From: a virus | DNA: 64,000 bases | Virus record (IMG/VR): IMGVR_UViG_3300031997_000001 | Coordinates: 171,459 to 235,458 of that record | Reading direction: 5' to 3' (one strand) | Shown here: piece by piece, positions 39,174-47,379 of the stretch | How positions within the stretch are numbered: the first letter of the stretch is position 1 | Layout: each line of letters opens with the position of its first letter | Program-made: the position numbers and the translations under genes | The notes under the pieces: generated by a model | Seen by the model: the letters and a program-made list of their open reading frames with translations, nothing else | The model's database searches: none | What the model was told of the DNA's origin: nothing

Positions 39174-39466
39174 CCGGGGTATTCCATATCCTTCTTAAAC
39201 TTTTCCCATTCCTTCCCCTGAACGCCTTGAACCCAGCACATGAAGGGGAAAGGCGATAGTAGGAGCAGATGGTAGGTACAGATCGGCGTATCAAGATCCA
39301 AATAGACGATAGCCAGGCCGAAGAGGACCGCGGAAAGGACGAGGCCGATGACAGTCAAGGCTGCTTTTATGGCCTGTTTCTCGACTTCGCGCAGGCGCTT
39401 CTTGGCCCTCTCAAGCTCCAGATCCTGTTTCTGAAGCAGCCGGAGCTGTCCCATCAATTCTTCCAT
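39170..39466 (-). CDS. Membrane protein with cytoplasmic coiled coil
   Basis: A 98-residue protein: charged helix (QKQDLELERAKKRLREVEKQ), then two hydrophobic helices (ALTVIGLVLSAVLFGLAIVY; YHLLLLSPFPFMCWV) and a charged tail. GGAGGAAG before ATG. Could be a host-membrane protein or lysis accessory. Confidence 0.65.
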   Translation of the reverse strand: MEELMGQLRLLQKQDLELERAKKRLREVEKQAIKAALTVIGLVLSAVLFGLAIVYLDLDTPICTYHLLLLSPFPFMCWVQGVQGKEWEKFKKDMEYPG

Positions 39467-39535
39467 GGCTTCCTCCTGGAGGAGTTAGATACGTTTGCAA
39501 AGATATTAAACCAGGTACTGGAATATCCGTTCAAG

Positions 39536-39541
39536 TATTTA
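39536..39541 (+). promoter_or_regulatory. -10 element for a leaderless mRNA
   Basis: TATTTA with exactly six bases to the ATG at 39548, so transcription should begin at or next to the start codon. No SD. Confidence 0.5.
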
Positions 39542-39547
39542 AATACC

Positions 39548-40000
39548 ATGAAAATCCTCGTCCTCGGATACACGCGGTCCGGCAAGACCGAAGCAACCCG
39601 GATGCTCGGCAGGATCTTGGGTGTCAAGGTTGTCGATAGCACCTCTAAATACATCATCCGCGACTTCGCCGCCAAGAAAGGCCTCGATCCGGAGAAGATC
39701 CTGGCCGATAAGGAGACATATCGGAAGCAGCTCTGGGAGTATGGCCTTGCTAGGCAGCAAAAGGACGCAGCCTATCCAGTAGATGAGGCGGTCCGGGAGG
39801 CGGATGTCGTCTCCGGGGTACGGACCAGAAGGCAACTCGGAGTCGTCAGGCCTCTGTTCGATAAGGTCATCTGGGTAGACAGGCCCGGCGTCGATGGCGG
39901 GTTTTCCGACGAACTGGTCGCAGACGACGCAGACGAAGTCGTGAAGAACGACAGTACACTTGAAGACCTCGAGAAGAAGCTCACCGCGGTCGCCCTCTAA
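39548..40000 (+). CDS. P-loop kinase-like protein (dNMP-kinase-like)
   Basis: A 150-residue protein with N-terminal P-loop KILVLGYTRSGKTEATRMLG (Walker A GYTRSGKT, 7-14) and the general layout of phage deoxynucleoside monophosphate kinases. The lid and base-binding parts were not identified. ATG at 39548 follows TATTTA-N6 with no SD. Confidence 0.62.
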   Translation: MKILVLGYTRSGKTEATRMLGRILGVKVVDSTSKYIIRDFAAKKGLDPEKILADKETYRKQLWEYGLARQQKDAAYPVDEAVREADVVSGVRTRRQLGVVRPLFDKVIWVDRPGVDGGFSDELVADDADEVVKNDSTLEDLEKKLTAVAL

Positions 40001-40034
40001 CGCTCCCCTTCTCTTCCATTGGCAAAGTTATTTT

Positions 40035-40475
40035 ATGCGCTTATCCTTATTGACAGAAGCCGATCCTTCTTATCGCATTGTTGAGCTGCGCCCGGGTGCG
40101 AAATCCGAGCTAGCCGACCAAGTGGACCTGGAGAAGGAGAATAATAATTTCGTCGTAGGGGCTCTGACCAACGACGACATGGCGCGGACTGCCGTGCTGG
40201 ACGGCGACGAGGTCATCGGCGCCATGTCCTGGTCTGAGGAACCGAAGGTCATTTGGATGCACATGTTCGGATCCACGAAGAAGGGTGCCGGATCGATGCT
40301 TTTGAGACGCCTGGCCGGGAAGGCAAGGACAGCCGGGAAGCAGATCTGGCTGAATAGTATTGCCGGGATGGAAGAGTATTACAGGAACCTCGGCTTCCGA
40401 AGGGAACCGTCCACCGGGCAGGAAAGGACCTTCGCTGCGAATCCGGAAGAGGTCCTGAGCAAGCTGGGGAGCTAA
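40035..40475 (+). CDS. GNAT acetyltransferase, putative virion cargo
   Basis: A 146-residue GNAT-fold protein: strand AVLDGDEVIGAMSWSEEPKV, the coenzyme-A loop and helix GAGSMLLRRLAGKARTAGK, and EEYYRNLGFRREP near the end. The N-terminus MRLSLLTE-A matches a T4 gp21-type cleavage site. No SD; TTATTTT abuts the ATG. An acetyltransferase that may act on host or virion components. Confidence 0.75.
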   Translation: MRLSLLTEADPSYRIVELRPGAKSELADQVDLEKENNNFVVGALTNDDMARTAVLDGDEVIGAMSWSEEPKVIWMHMFGSTKKGAGSMLLRRLAGKARTAGKQIWLNSIAGMEEYYRNLGFRREPSTGQERTFAANPEEVLSKLGS

Positions 40476-40476
40476 C

Positions 40477-40689
40477 ATGACAGATCAAGAAAAGGTCTGC
40501 GGGACGTGCAAGCATTATACGCAATTCCAACAGACGAATTGCGGGGATTGCGCTATGAAGCCGCCTTTTCCCGATAATCCCAATACCCGGGAAGGCACCT
40601 GGGATGACATGAGCTGTCCGCGGTGGGAGTCTGTGCAGCTAGCCCCACCTGAGTTGCCGAATCTAGACCAGAACCCGCCTACAGCCTAA
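40477..40689 (+). CDS. Small Cys-rich protein
   Basis: A 70-residue protein with CGTCKHY, CGDC and CPRW, fitting a small zinc-binding fold. Starts one base after the previous stop. Function unknown. Confidence 0.65.
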   Translation: MTDQEKVCGTCKHYTQFQQTNCGDCAMKPPFPDNPNTREGTWDDMSCPRWESVQLAPPELPNLDQNPPTA

Positions 40690-41067
40690 TCCGAACGGCA
40701 AGTCCGGCACGACCACGATGACTTTTCTTTCCACTGTCTCGATTTCCGACTCTTCTTCGGCTCTTATTTCTTCCGGGTCCAAATATCTCCGGCCAATGAC
40801 GCTGAAAGTACTGCGCCACACGGCTTCCCTTCTCTTCTCCTCTGCCTTTATCGCCACCCTACGCTTCGCTTCCTGGACCTGCTCTATAAGGTCTTTAAGA
40901 ATCTGTTCATCGACCTCTTTGGCCATCTGCTGGGACATTGCCTGGATCAGTTCTTCTTGAAGTCGCTCTCCTATGTCAATGCCGTGAACCGCCTTTAGGT
41001 CTTCCACAGCCTCTACGGACCAGGCTGCCTTCAGCCCTTTCATGGACGGTGTCGGCATTGGTTGCAC
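40663..41067 (-). CDS. T4 gp23-like capsid-related fragment
   Basis: A 134-residue protein. KAAWSVEAVEDLKAVHGIDI followed by EELIQAMSQQMAKEVDEQIL is strikingly like the segment of T4-type major capsid protein gp23 and vertex protein gp24 (sequence WS-x-E-x-x-x-DLKA-x-HG-x-D and a helix ending EI-x-x-EID). The rest is helical. A complete capsid protein would be about 450 aa. May be a fragment, decoration or assembly protein. Confidence 0.6.
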   Translation of the reverse strand: MQPMPTPSMKGLKAAWSVEAVEDLKAVHGIDIGERLQEELIQAMSQQMAKEVDEQILKDLIEQVQEAKRRVAIKAEEKRREAVWRSTFSVIGRRYLDPEEIRAEEESEIETVERKVIVVVPDLPFGLGCRRVLV

Positions 41068-41303
41068 GCTGACCAGACTATCGGCGAAGTCTTGAGCAAG
41101 GGAAATGTAAAATTCTTCTCGAATGAATTTGCGGGTGAGGGTGTGCCGAACTCTTTTACGAATTCTTCCTGGCTTGAGATGATTTTGGGCAGAGGCCCTT
41201 TGGGTATTTTACCTATGACCCCCGCCCATTTCTTTATAATCTCATTCGGGACATAACCAACCTCGTCGATGAAGGAATACTTTTTGGCTTTTGGCGCGTC
41301 CAT
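41040..41303 (-). CDS. Hypothetical protein (leaderless type)
   Basis: An 87-residue protein (MDAPKAKKYSFIDEVGYVPN). ATG at 41303 follows GTATTTT-AATTCC directly, six bases after the -10 box. Function unknown. It overlaps the next gene's start by 28 bases. Confidence 0.62.
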   Translation of the reverse strand: MDAPKAKKYSFIDEVGYVPNEIIKKWAGVIGKIPKGPLPKIISSQEEFVKEFGTPSPANSFEKNFTFPLLKTSPIVWSACNQCRHRP

Positions 41304-41332
41304 GGAATTAAAATACGAACCAAAAGTATCGT

Positions 41333-41929
41333 ATGGCATTCGAACGTCTGCTCTGTGAAGTCCTCGGCCTCGAGGTCATCATAACCGACATCGACGATAC
41401 CCTCGTCGCGGTCGGGAATCGGGCAGTAGAGTCCCTCAGGCAGCTCGACATCGAGGCCACCCCCGAGGACTGGGAAGAAAAGCTGGATGCCCTAAAACAG
41501 AAGGCGAAGCAATCCCAGGAGGATAGGGACAAGGTCAGTCAGTTCTTCAAGATGTTCCTGGACGACGCCTTCACGCATCTGGATGCGCCACATAGAGCCA
41601 TTTACGATTTCATCCGTATCCTGGCCAGCAAGTCAAGCCTCCCCGTGGTAGCCGTCTCCGGCCGGCCGGAAAAGATGATCAACAGCGCCATGAAGATACT
41701 CAAAGGCATTCCGCTGACGGACATCATCCTGAAGCCGGAAGGCCAGCGGATGCTAAAAGCGCCGGAATACAAGGTGGATGCCATTAGAAGGAAGAATTAC
41801 ATACCCAAGTTCGTAATTGATGACGAGCCGACTGTCCTGGACGCGATCGGGAAGGAATGGCCCGACGCCGTCCTCTATAGGGCACATAACGGAAGCATAG
41901 TCCCCTATTTTAGCAAAGATCAGACATGA
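41333..41929 (+). CDS. HAD-family phosphatase
   Basis: A 198-residue HAD protein: TDIDDTLV (nucleophile D19, D21, T23), VVAVSGRPEKM (motif II), KPEGQRMLKAPEYK (motif III Lys region) and FVIDDEPTVLDAI (motif IV). It resembles polynucleotide phosphatase/HAD families of phages. The first residues MAFERLLCE-V weakly match the cleavage motif of cargo proteins. Substrate unknown. Confidence 0.8.
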   Translation: MAFERLLCEVLGLEVIITDIDDTLVAVGNRAVESLRQLDIEATPEDWEEKLDALKQKAKQSQEDRDKVSQFFKMFLDDAFTHLDAPHRAIYDFIRILASKSSLPVVAVSGRPEKMINSAMKILKGIPLTDIILKPEGQRMLKAPEYKVDAIRRKNYIPKFVIDDEPTVLDAIGKEWPDAVLYRAHNGSIVPYFSKDQT

Positions 41930-42420
41930 CATTCCTGGAACGGCTGGAACAGGCGATCAACGAAGTCATTTCCGGGCGCCATGCGATGGCTCTCGATCCG
42001 CGGACGTTCTTCGATGTAAAGCTTACCAATGACCGCTCGGTCGGTGACATCATCGAGGTGGACTGGCGGGCCGAGCTCAAGCATGACAAGCCGGATTTCG
42101 GCAAGAAGAGGCCCATCGCGGCGGATGGCGTTGCGGTCGCGGCTCCGGGCCAGAAGGCAGAAATAGAAGTCCTGGAGTGGGAAGTGGGCGGCGTGACGAT
42201 TCCCAAGAACCTCTGGCACAACAACGTCCGCGGCGAATGGGAAGCCGCGATCGAGAAGGACGTGCGGGCCGCCGTAGCGAACCTGGCATCGGAGAAGAAG
42301 GCAGAGGTGCCGCCTCCGCTCCCTAATGCTGCTCCTGAGGAGCCGCCTCCACTTCCTTCACGCACTGGATACCCAGAGTCTTTACGGCAGAGACTAAATC
42401 AATTGCTGGGCGAGGTTTGA
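41926..42420 (+). CDS. Hypothetical protein
   Basis: A 164-residue acidic/Pro-rich protein (MTFLERLEQAINEVISGRHA) with start overlapping the HAD stop. Folded first 110 residues, Pro-rich tail (VPPPLPNAAPEEPPPLPS). Function unknown. Confidence 0.66.
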   Translation: MTFLERLEQAINEVISGRHAMALDPRTFFDVKLTNDRSVGDIIEVDWRAELKHDKPDFGKKRPIAADGVAVAAPGQKAEIEVLEWEVGGVTIPKNLWHNNVRGEWEAAIEKDVRAAVANLASEKKAEVPPPLPNAAPEEPPPLPSRTGYPESLRQRLNQLLGEV

Positions 42421-42565
42421 TGCCCGGCGAGATCCCGACAAGCTTGTACTGGAAGTTGTAGATCATCCTCCGTATGCATCCGTGGCAGACCCAGACATAG
42501 GCACCATCCCACTTATCTTCTGTGCGTTCGGCCACGCCCTGGCAGTACCTGCAGGTTGTTTCCAT
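42323..42565 (-). CDS. Small zinc-binding protein
   Basis: An 80-residue protein, ATG at 42565, with CRYC and CHGC 21 residues apart and a helical C-terminus. The last 98 bases overlap the convergent 41926 gene. A TTGACG...TTTGAT pair lies upstream. Function unknown. Confidence 0.5.
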   Translation of the reverse strand: METTCRYCQGVAERTEDKWDGAYVWVCHGCIRRMIYNFQYKLVGISPGIKPRPAIDLVSAVKTLGIQCVKEVEAAPQEQH

Positions 42566-42627
42566 GGCGGCATCAAACCACAAGATTCGTTTGGCGTCAA
42601 TAATTCACTGTCTCGTATTTAAAAGCC

Positions 42628-43635
42628 ATGTCTCCCATGCCTCTATCTGGTTGGGCTGGAGTCCAGGGCGGCCAAGGCGGCAACCAGGGTCGTTATGTGC
42701 AGAAGGCCGCAGACTTCCAGGCTATACAGAAACTCAACGATGGTCCTCCCCTCTCAAAAGATGGATATAGACAGTTCTTCTCCAAGAAACAGAGTTCTGC
42801 GGGAATATTCTTCACCGCACTAGACAAAAAGTGGAACAAAATCGGTATAACCATCCGGGGGCAGATCGATACGGACTTCGGTCCCTCCTGCATCGCTAAG
42901 GTGATGGACCTATCCGAGAAGGACGAAATTCAGAAGATCGCAGAATCGCTCGAAAAGAAGACGATGGTCTTCAAGATCAAGATAACGAACATGGGCACGC
43001 CTTATGAACCGGCCCTGGTCGTCAAGAAGACAGTGGACGTGCAGGATAGCTGGAACGGGCTTTGCAACATCCTCCTCGACGACATTACCGTTGGGCCGAT
43101 CAAGAGCAACTGGAATGTTAATATCGTGGTCACGCGGGAAGGAACTGATCCGCAGGATACCTTCGAAGGTACGTTTAATTTGAAGGATATGGAGGTATTT
43201 CTTCCGCAGGTCGCGGAGGAAATGCGAGAGGAAATGCAGGCCCAAAAAGAAGGCGCGCCAAATGTGCAAAAACAGCTCGATGAGGCGATGAAGAATCTCG
43301 AGTCGATTACGAAGGCCGTAAAAAAGCTCCAAAGTCCTCTCACCGTCCTAGATCCAAATACGTTTGAGCTAGTTCCGGCGCCACAAATGCCTGTCCAGCC
43401 AAGCGCGGCAACCCTGCCAGGCGTCATCACCGCTGAGGTCCTGAAGAACTGCGATATGGCGACGCTGCAGAAATTGAAGCAGCTCGGCATCCTGCAATTG
43501 GAAAGCAAGATCCTGCAATTGGAAAGCAAGCAGGTTCCTATTTTTGGCGACCCACTCTCCCCTCCCGCGGTCATAGACAAGCCGTCGGGATTGCCGCTTG
43601 GCAAGATGGGAGGCAGAAAGGTGGATCTAACATGA
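42628..43635 (+). CDS. Hypothetical structural-type protein
   Basis: A 335-residue protein. A short Gly/Gln-rich start (GWAGVQGGQGGNQG), a beta-rich middle (60-200), a coiled coil (about 190-240, VAEEMREEMQAQKEGAPNVQ) and a direct repeat ILQLESK-ILQLESK (21-base repeat) near the end. TATTTA-N6-ATG, no SD. Layout suggests a virion protein; not verified. Confidence 0.68.
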   Translation: MSPMPLSGWAGVQGGQGGNQGRYVQKAADFQAIQKLNDGPPLSKDGYRQFFSKKQSSAGIFFTALDKKWNKIGITIRGQIDTDFGPSCIAKVMDLSEKDEIQKIAESLEKKTMVFKIKITNMGTPYEPALVVKKTVDVQDSWNGLCNILLDDITVGPIKSNWNVNIVVTREGTDPQDTFEGTFNLKDMEVFLPQVAEEMREEMQAQKEGAPNVQKQLDEAMKNLESITKAVKKLQSPLTVLDPNTFELVPAPQMPVQPSAATLPGVITAEVLKNCDMATLQKLKQLGILQLESKILQLESKQVPIFGDPLSPPAVIDKPSGLPLGKMGGRKVDLT

Positions 43636-44147
43636 GCCCGTTAGCAGAACTCATCAAGAAATGGACAAGCAAGAAGGGAAAGGCAAGTATCCTCCCGAAG
43701 CCGATCACAGCTCCCGGAGCTGTCAATCCTAATTGGAATCCGTTGGCGGTAGACGAAGAAGTCTACATGCCTCTGGGCGTACAAGGGCTTGTGGGCGGCC
43801 CGGGAGTCCAGGGCTGGCAAGGGTCTGTGGGCTGGCAAGGGTCTGTGGGCTTGCAGGGTCTTGGAGGCTACCAGGGAGGCAGTCAGGGCAGTTGGGGCGG
43901 TTGGACCCCTGGTAATCAGGGGTTCAATAACCCGCCGCAGGCGGTCCAGGTCTCCGTCTCTTCCGCCCCCGTGAATGGGGTCAGGGAGGTCACGCTGACT
44001 GCAGAGGGCCTTGGCAAGAAGATCTCCATCCAGGGATTTGGCGTGCTGGTCTGGGACGGGAAGGAATGGCGTCTGGACGGGAGGAAGGCGGGCGAGATAG
44101 CTTCTGGTCCGATCGGCGAACTCGGAAATCGGATCATTTCTTTCTGA
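43632..44147 (+). CDS. Gly/Gln-rich collagen-like protein
   Basis: A 171-residue protein. Residues 48-98 carry a Gly-rich region with G-x-QG units (GVQGLVGGPGVQGWQGSVGW), broadly collagen-like, then a beta-rich C-terminal domain (VREVTLTAEGLGKKISIQGF) possibly for trimerisation. Likely a fibre or surface protein. Its start overlaps the preceding gene's stop. Confidence 0.68.
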   Translation: MSPLAELIKKWTSKKGKASILPKPITAPGAVNPNWNPLAVDEEVYMPLGVQGLVGGPGVQGWQGSVGWQGSVGLQGLGGYQGGSQGSWGGWTPGNQGFNNPPQAVQVSVSSAPVNGVREVTLTAEGLGKKISIQGFGVLVWDGKEWRLDGRKAGEIASGPIGELGNRIISF

Positions 44148-44232
44148 AGCGGTCTACGACAATGAGAATAATGCTCACGACGAGAGCTACGATAAGGGCC
44201 TGGTATCTGAACACTTCTTCTTCCATCCTCAT
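44134..44232 (-). CDS. 32-residue membrane peptide
   Basis: MRMEEEVFRYQALIVALVVS then IILIVVDRFRKK: acidic head, one transmembrane helix, basic tail. ATGA overlap with the upstream gene and a 14-base overlap with the convergent gene. Function unknown. Confidence 0.6.
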   Translation of the reverse strand: MRMEEEVFRYQALIVALVVSIILIVVDRFRKK

Positions 44233-44414
44233 CTCTTCGGAGCCTTCTTCTGGGTCTTGTTCAGATAGCCGTTGATGTTCAACATGACCTTGTCATACCT
44301 GTCCCAATCCACTACTGTAGCGTTATCTCCGGCATCCGGGTTTCCTTGAATCCCATCCTGTAGGAAATCGCGGGCCATGATCAGAATCCGGCGGTCTTCC
44401 GTTGTCTTCGGCAT
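44229..44414 (-). CDS. Small hypothetical protein
   Basis: A 61-residue protein (MPKTTEDRRILIMARDFLQD), AGGAG before ATG, basic tail. Function unknown. Confidence 0.6.
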   Translation of the reverse strand: MPKTTEDRRILIMARDFLQDGIQGNPDAGDNATVVDWDRYDKVMLNINGYLNKTQKKAPKR

Positions 44415-44422
44415 TTTAGCTC

Positions 44423-44890
44423 CTATGTGCTAATGCGATCGAAAATTTCTGTATTCTCAAACGTAGCATCCACGACGCTGGAAGTTATGATTTGGCATCG
44501 GGGTCCGACGACGGTCCGAAGGACCTTGTCCTGCGTGACGACGCAAAGGACCCAGCTTCCGTGTTCCAAAAGTGCCTTGAAGAACGCAACGTGATCTGAC
44601 TCATTGGGCTGGTAGTTTAGACGCCAGTTTATGGCACAGAGTTTCCCGTCGATTGCGACCGGGACCGCCACATCCTCATCGACGAACACGTGGTAGGTAC
44701 TACTGAAGATCCTTAGGATAATGAATTGCTGCCCGGACAGGAACCGAAGAAGCTTGCTTGCGCTCTCTTGGTTCGCTGATTGGCGATAGTCAGCGGCGAA
44801 GACAGGAAAGCGCCCGTCCTGATTCAGATTTATGGTGCCTACTAGGCACCGAGTTGGCTCTTTGTCGTGCAGGACGACTATCTTGCCCAT
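44423..44890 (-). CDS. Hypothetical protein
   Basis: A 155-residue beta-rich protein (MGKIVVLHDKEPTRCLVGTI). The leader is shared with the divergent cargo-type gene at 44939. Function unknown. Confidence 0.66.
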   Translation of the reverse strand: MGKIVVLHDKEPTRCLVGTINLNQDGRFPVFAADYRQSANQESASKLLRFLSGQQFIILRIFSSTYHVFVDEDVAVPVAIDGKLCAINWRLNYQPNESDHVAFFKALLEHGSWVLCVVTQDKVLRTVVGPRCQIITSSVVDATFENTEIFDRIST

Positions 44891-44938
44891 GTTGTATCTT
44901 TCCCGCTCCGTTTCTTAAATACAAAGAAAATATACGCT

Positions 44939-45487
44939 ATGAGACTTTGTCTTTTACATGAAGCCGAAGCAGGCCAGATAGACATCCTCCAAGTCGCTAA
45001 GATACTGGAGAGCGAGGTGTTCTCCGGAATTAAGCGACTTGGGAAGGACTTCCACTCATTCCAGTTTAACTGGCCCAGCCCCGTTAGCGACACCATCCGC
45101 GACGACGTCATAAGATGCCGCGTAAGCGCCGGCGCCGGTGGCAGGCCCGTCGCGGAGAGGACTTATCTCATAAGCCTTGGAACGGGTAAGCCCGGCAAGC
45201 AGAAATCGAGGGATGAAAAGTGGGCGGATATCATGCAGAAGGCGGAACAAGCTACGCAGAGCATACCCCTCTTCCTGGCCAGGACAATCTTCGGCGTTTT
45301 AAATAAGGAGAGGCGCGTACAAGCGGGCCCAATCATGGTAGTGCAAGCGGTAGAAAAAGAGAAAGTGGTAGAGACCAAGAATTATCCTATCACGTCGATA
45401 GGGCTAAAGGATCTCAGATTGGATATTTGGGACTGGGCGAAGAATGCCGTGCTCGAGGTCATGCCGGGGGCGCAGAAGCTTCGGTAG
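44939..45487 (+). CDS. Hypothetical protein, putative virion cargo
   Basis: A 182-residue protein; N-terminus MRLCLLHE-A is a good gp21-type cleavage site. The mature part has strand-rich segments (FHSFQFNWPSPVSDTIRDDV) and LDIWDWAKNAVLEVMPGAQK near the end. TTAAATAC and AAATATAC lie upstream, no SD. Function unknown. Confidence 0.68.
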   Translation: MRLCLLHEAEAGQIDILQVAKILESEVFSGIKRLGKDFHSFQFNWPSPVSDTIRDDVIRCRVSAGAGGRPVAERTYLISLGTGKPGKQKSRDEKWADIMQKAEQATQSIPLFLARTIFGVLNKERRVQAGPIMVVQAVEKEKVVETKNYPITSIGLKDLRLDIWDWAKNAVLEVMPGAQKLR

Positions 45488-45647
45488 GTCCTTTGGTCTT
45501 GTATGCCGCTCTTCTTCTCGCGTTCGCACAGATCTTACAAAGGTTTCTACGGCCATCGCAGTTCTTGACGTCCACGCCAAATTCCTCGACCGTCTTGACC
45601 TGCCCGCATCCGCCGAGGTTCTTTCGACATTCCTTGTGCGTGATCAC
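45459..45647 (-). CDS. Zinc module, HNH-associated type
   Basis: A 62-residue protein with ECRKNLGGCG, NCDGRRNLCKICANARRRAAY: the Cys4 module that precedes the catalytic part in many phage HNH proteins. No HNH is left, so it may be a remnant or an independent small DNA-binding protein. Overlaps the convergent gene by 29 bases. Confidence 0.55.
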   Translation of the reverse strand: MITHKECRKNLGGCGQVKTVEEFGVDVKNCDGRRNLCKICANARRRAAYKTKGPTEASAPPA

Positions 45648-45661
45648 AGCAAAGCTACCTT

Positions 45662-45832
45662 ATGAAACTCGAGCTGCTTGCCGAAGATGTGATTCTGGAA
45701 CGCATCAAGAAGATCGGCCCCGGGAAATGGCGAGTCCTTTCCAAGAAGGGGAAGAATCTCGGCACGTCTTCGTCGAGAAAGGGAGCCGTAAAGCGCCTAG
45801 GCGAAGTCGAGTTCTTCAAAAGCCAGAAGTAA
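45662..45832 (+). CDS. Small basic protein, possible cargo
   Basis: A 56-residue protein: MKLELLAE-D start, then KWRVLSKKGKNLGTSSSRKG and KRLGEVEFFK. The core (KW-x-VLSKKGK-x-LG...KA-x-KRL-x-x-VE-x-FK) is a pattern I recall from C-terminal pieces of several phage proteins. Function unknown. Confidence 0.62.
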   Translation: MKLELLAEDVILERIKKIGPGKWRVLSKKGKNLGTSSSRKGAVKRLGEVEFFKSQK

Positions 45833-46501
45833 TCACCTCCGGAACCCTCTCTGCATCCGCGGCGGTACGAATCCCTTCCTCTGCGATACCGCAGAAACTT
45901 GTGGCTGGACCCGGATAGGTTGCCCCACGACGCGGATCTTGGGCTGAATCGCATTCAACCCCTTGCGCTTGTCGATGACTGCCGGACGCGGCGGAATCGG
46001 GCTCGTCTCAGCAACCGGGCCGGGCGCCATTACTGAAAGATGTGCAATGTAGGAAGCAAGCCAGGATCTCATCTGGGTATCCGGGAAATCCTTCAGGCAC
46101 TGTCCAGTCGTCCAGAGCTCCGTCTTGCCGGAATATTTCTTCTGGACTTCGGGGCAATTCGCGAGGTGTATGTTGTCGATGATGTGAAGTGGGATGTGGC
46201 AGTACGGGCATTGTACGAAAATGAATTCCGCAACTCCGCCGAAGGCTTCATCCGCCTTCTGGATCGCAACCGTGGGGTTGTCGCCATTCACCTTAGCTTC
46301 CAGAGACAGTATACGGAGGGCGCTATGGTTGATGTTCGCTGTCACGAAGGTAGCGAAGTCGTCCGCAGCCTTGTCCGCTACGAAGGGACTCGGCTTCAGG
46401 CTAAACTGAATCCGGCCTGCCATCTCCCGGAGGTCTGCTGGGACGACCGGATACGGTGGGACTTCCTTTTTCTGCTCAGCTTTTGCCTTTGGCTTGGTCA
46501 T
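45833..46501 (-). CDS. Hypothetical protein with zinc motif
   Basis: A 222-residue protein. CPYCHIPLHIIDNIHLANC is a C2HC-type zinc site in the middle; both ends are basic and Pro/Val/Gln-rich. ATG overlaps the 46476 gene. Function unknown. Confidence 0.66.
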   Translation of the reverse strand: MTKPKAKAEQKKEVPPYPVVPADLREMAGRIQFSLKPSPFVADKAADDFATFVTANINHSALRILSLEAKVNGDNPTVAIQKADEAFGGVAEFIFVQCPYCHIPLHIIDNIHLANCPEVQKKYSGKTELWTTGQCLKDFPDTQMRSWLASYIAHLSVMAPGPVAETSPIPPRPAVIDKRKGLNAIQPKIRVVGQPIRVQPQVSAVSQRKGFVPPRMQRGFRR

Positions 46502-46829
46502 TGGCTTCTTCCTTTAAACTTGGGATGCACTTCTCTATCTCTTCGCGAGGATAGCCTTTCAAGAGCCAGTACTGGATCATGGCTTCCCGGCCTTCTTTTT
46601 CATCCAGATTGACGACGAAATAGTGGAGGCCCTGGAGATTCATCATGCCATCCAGCGTACTCTTGAACGTCTCGATTTCCCGGGGGCCGATGTCTGCGTT
46701 GAAGACGGCCTTCATGAACTTGGCAAATAGGCCGCCAATCTTCTCTCTCTTGATGACGATATACTTCTGAAAGTACTTTGATTCCTCTTCCTTTGCCTGC
46801 TTCACGAGCCTGAGGCGAAGTGGTTCCAT
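46476..46829 (-). CDS. Hypothetical protein (leaderless type)
   Basis: A 117-residue protein (MEPLRLRLVKQAKEEESKYF). ATG at 46829 lies six bases after TATCTA with no SD. Contains REMIQYWLLKGYPR-type segment (LLKGYPREEIEKCIP). Function unknown. Confidence 0.64.
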   Translation of the reverse strand: MEPLRLRLVKQAKEEESKYFQKYIVIKREKIGGLFAKFMKAVFNADIGPREIETFKSTLDGMMNLQGLHYFVVNLDEKEGREAMIQYWLLKGYPREEIEKCIPSLKEEANDQAKGKS

Positions 46830-46850
46830 ATTTATTAGATACACAAATGA

Positions 46851-46880
46851 TTGACAACAGAATCCAAGTCTGTTTTAAAT
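46851..46880 (+). promoter_or_regulatory. Promoter for a leaderless mRNA
   Basis: TTGACA (46851-46856), 18-base spacer, TTAAAT (46875-46880), then six bases to the ATG at 46887. Predicted +1 is the A of the start codon. Confidence 0.65.
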
Positions 46881-46886
46881 ATCTGT

Positions 46887-47363
46887 ATGAAAATCAGCCA
46901 TTTTGCCGTTCGGCTGGGGGCCGACGTCAGGGATGGTTCTCTCTTCCCTCCGTCCAAAGAAGACGTCATCTGTAGCTCTTCCGATATTAATGACATGAAA
47001 AGCGCCGGCACCCTTATTTACACTGTCAGATATACGGGTTCTCCGTGCGGTACAGGTAACGGAAAGGTCTTCATTGCAGCGCATCTCGACAGATCACAAT
47101 TCATCCCAACGGGAAAAGAGGAACGATACTACAGGGCTTACCGCGAGATGGCGAGCATAGAAGGCCATCCGTTCCTGCCACAAAATCTCGCCTGGTCGCA
47201 CTCAGAAAGACAGTATAGGCCCAACGAAGCCCTCCTCCTTGCCAAATCCTGGTTCCATAGCGACAAGAGCAAGCCGGCTGTCCTCGTCGAGGAACTCTAT
47301 ATCGGCAACATCCTCGTGTCCGCAAGGACGATAGCGATGGCTACCTGTATTTCACACGCATAA
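46887..47363 (+). CDS. Hypothetical protein (leaderless type)
   Basis: A 158-residue protein (MKISHFAVRLGADVRDGSLF). Alpha/beta; no known family. No SD; promoter directly upstream. Convergent with nothing; followed by the 47380 gene 16 bases on. Confidence 0.66.
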   Translation: MKISHFAVRLGADVRDGSLFPPSKEDVICSSSDINDMKSAGTLIYTVRYTGSPCGTGNGKVFIAAHLDRSQFIPTGKEERYYRAYREMASIEGHPFLPQNLAWSHSERQYRPNEALLLAKSWFHSDKSKPAVLVEELYIGNILVSARTIAMATCISHA

Positions 47364-47379
47364 TCCAAAAGGGACCCCC

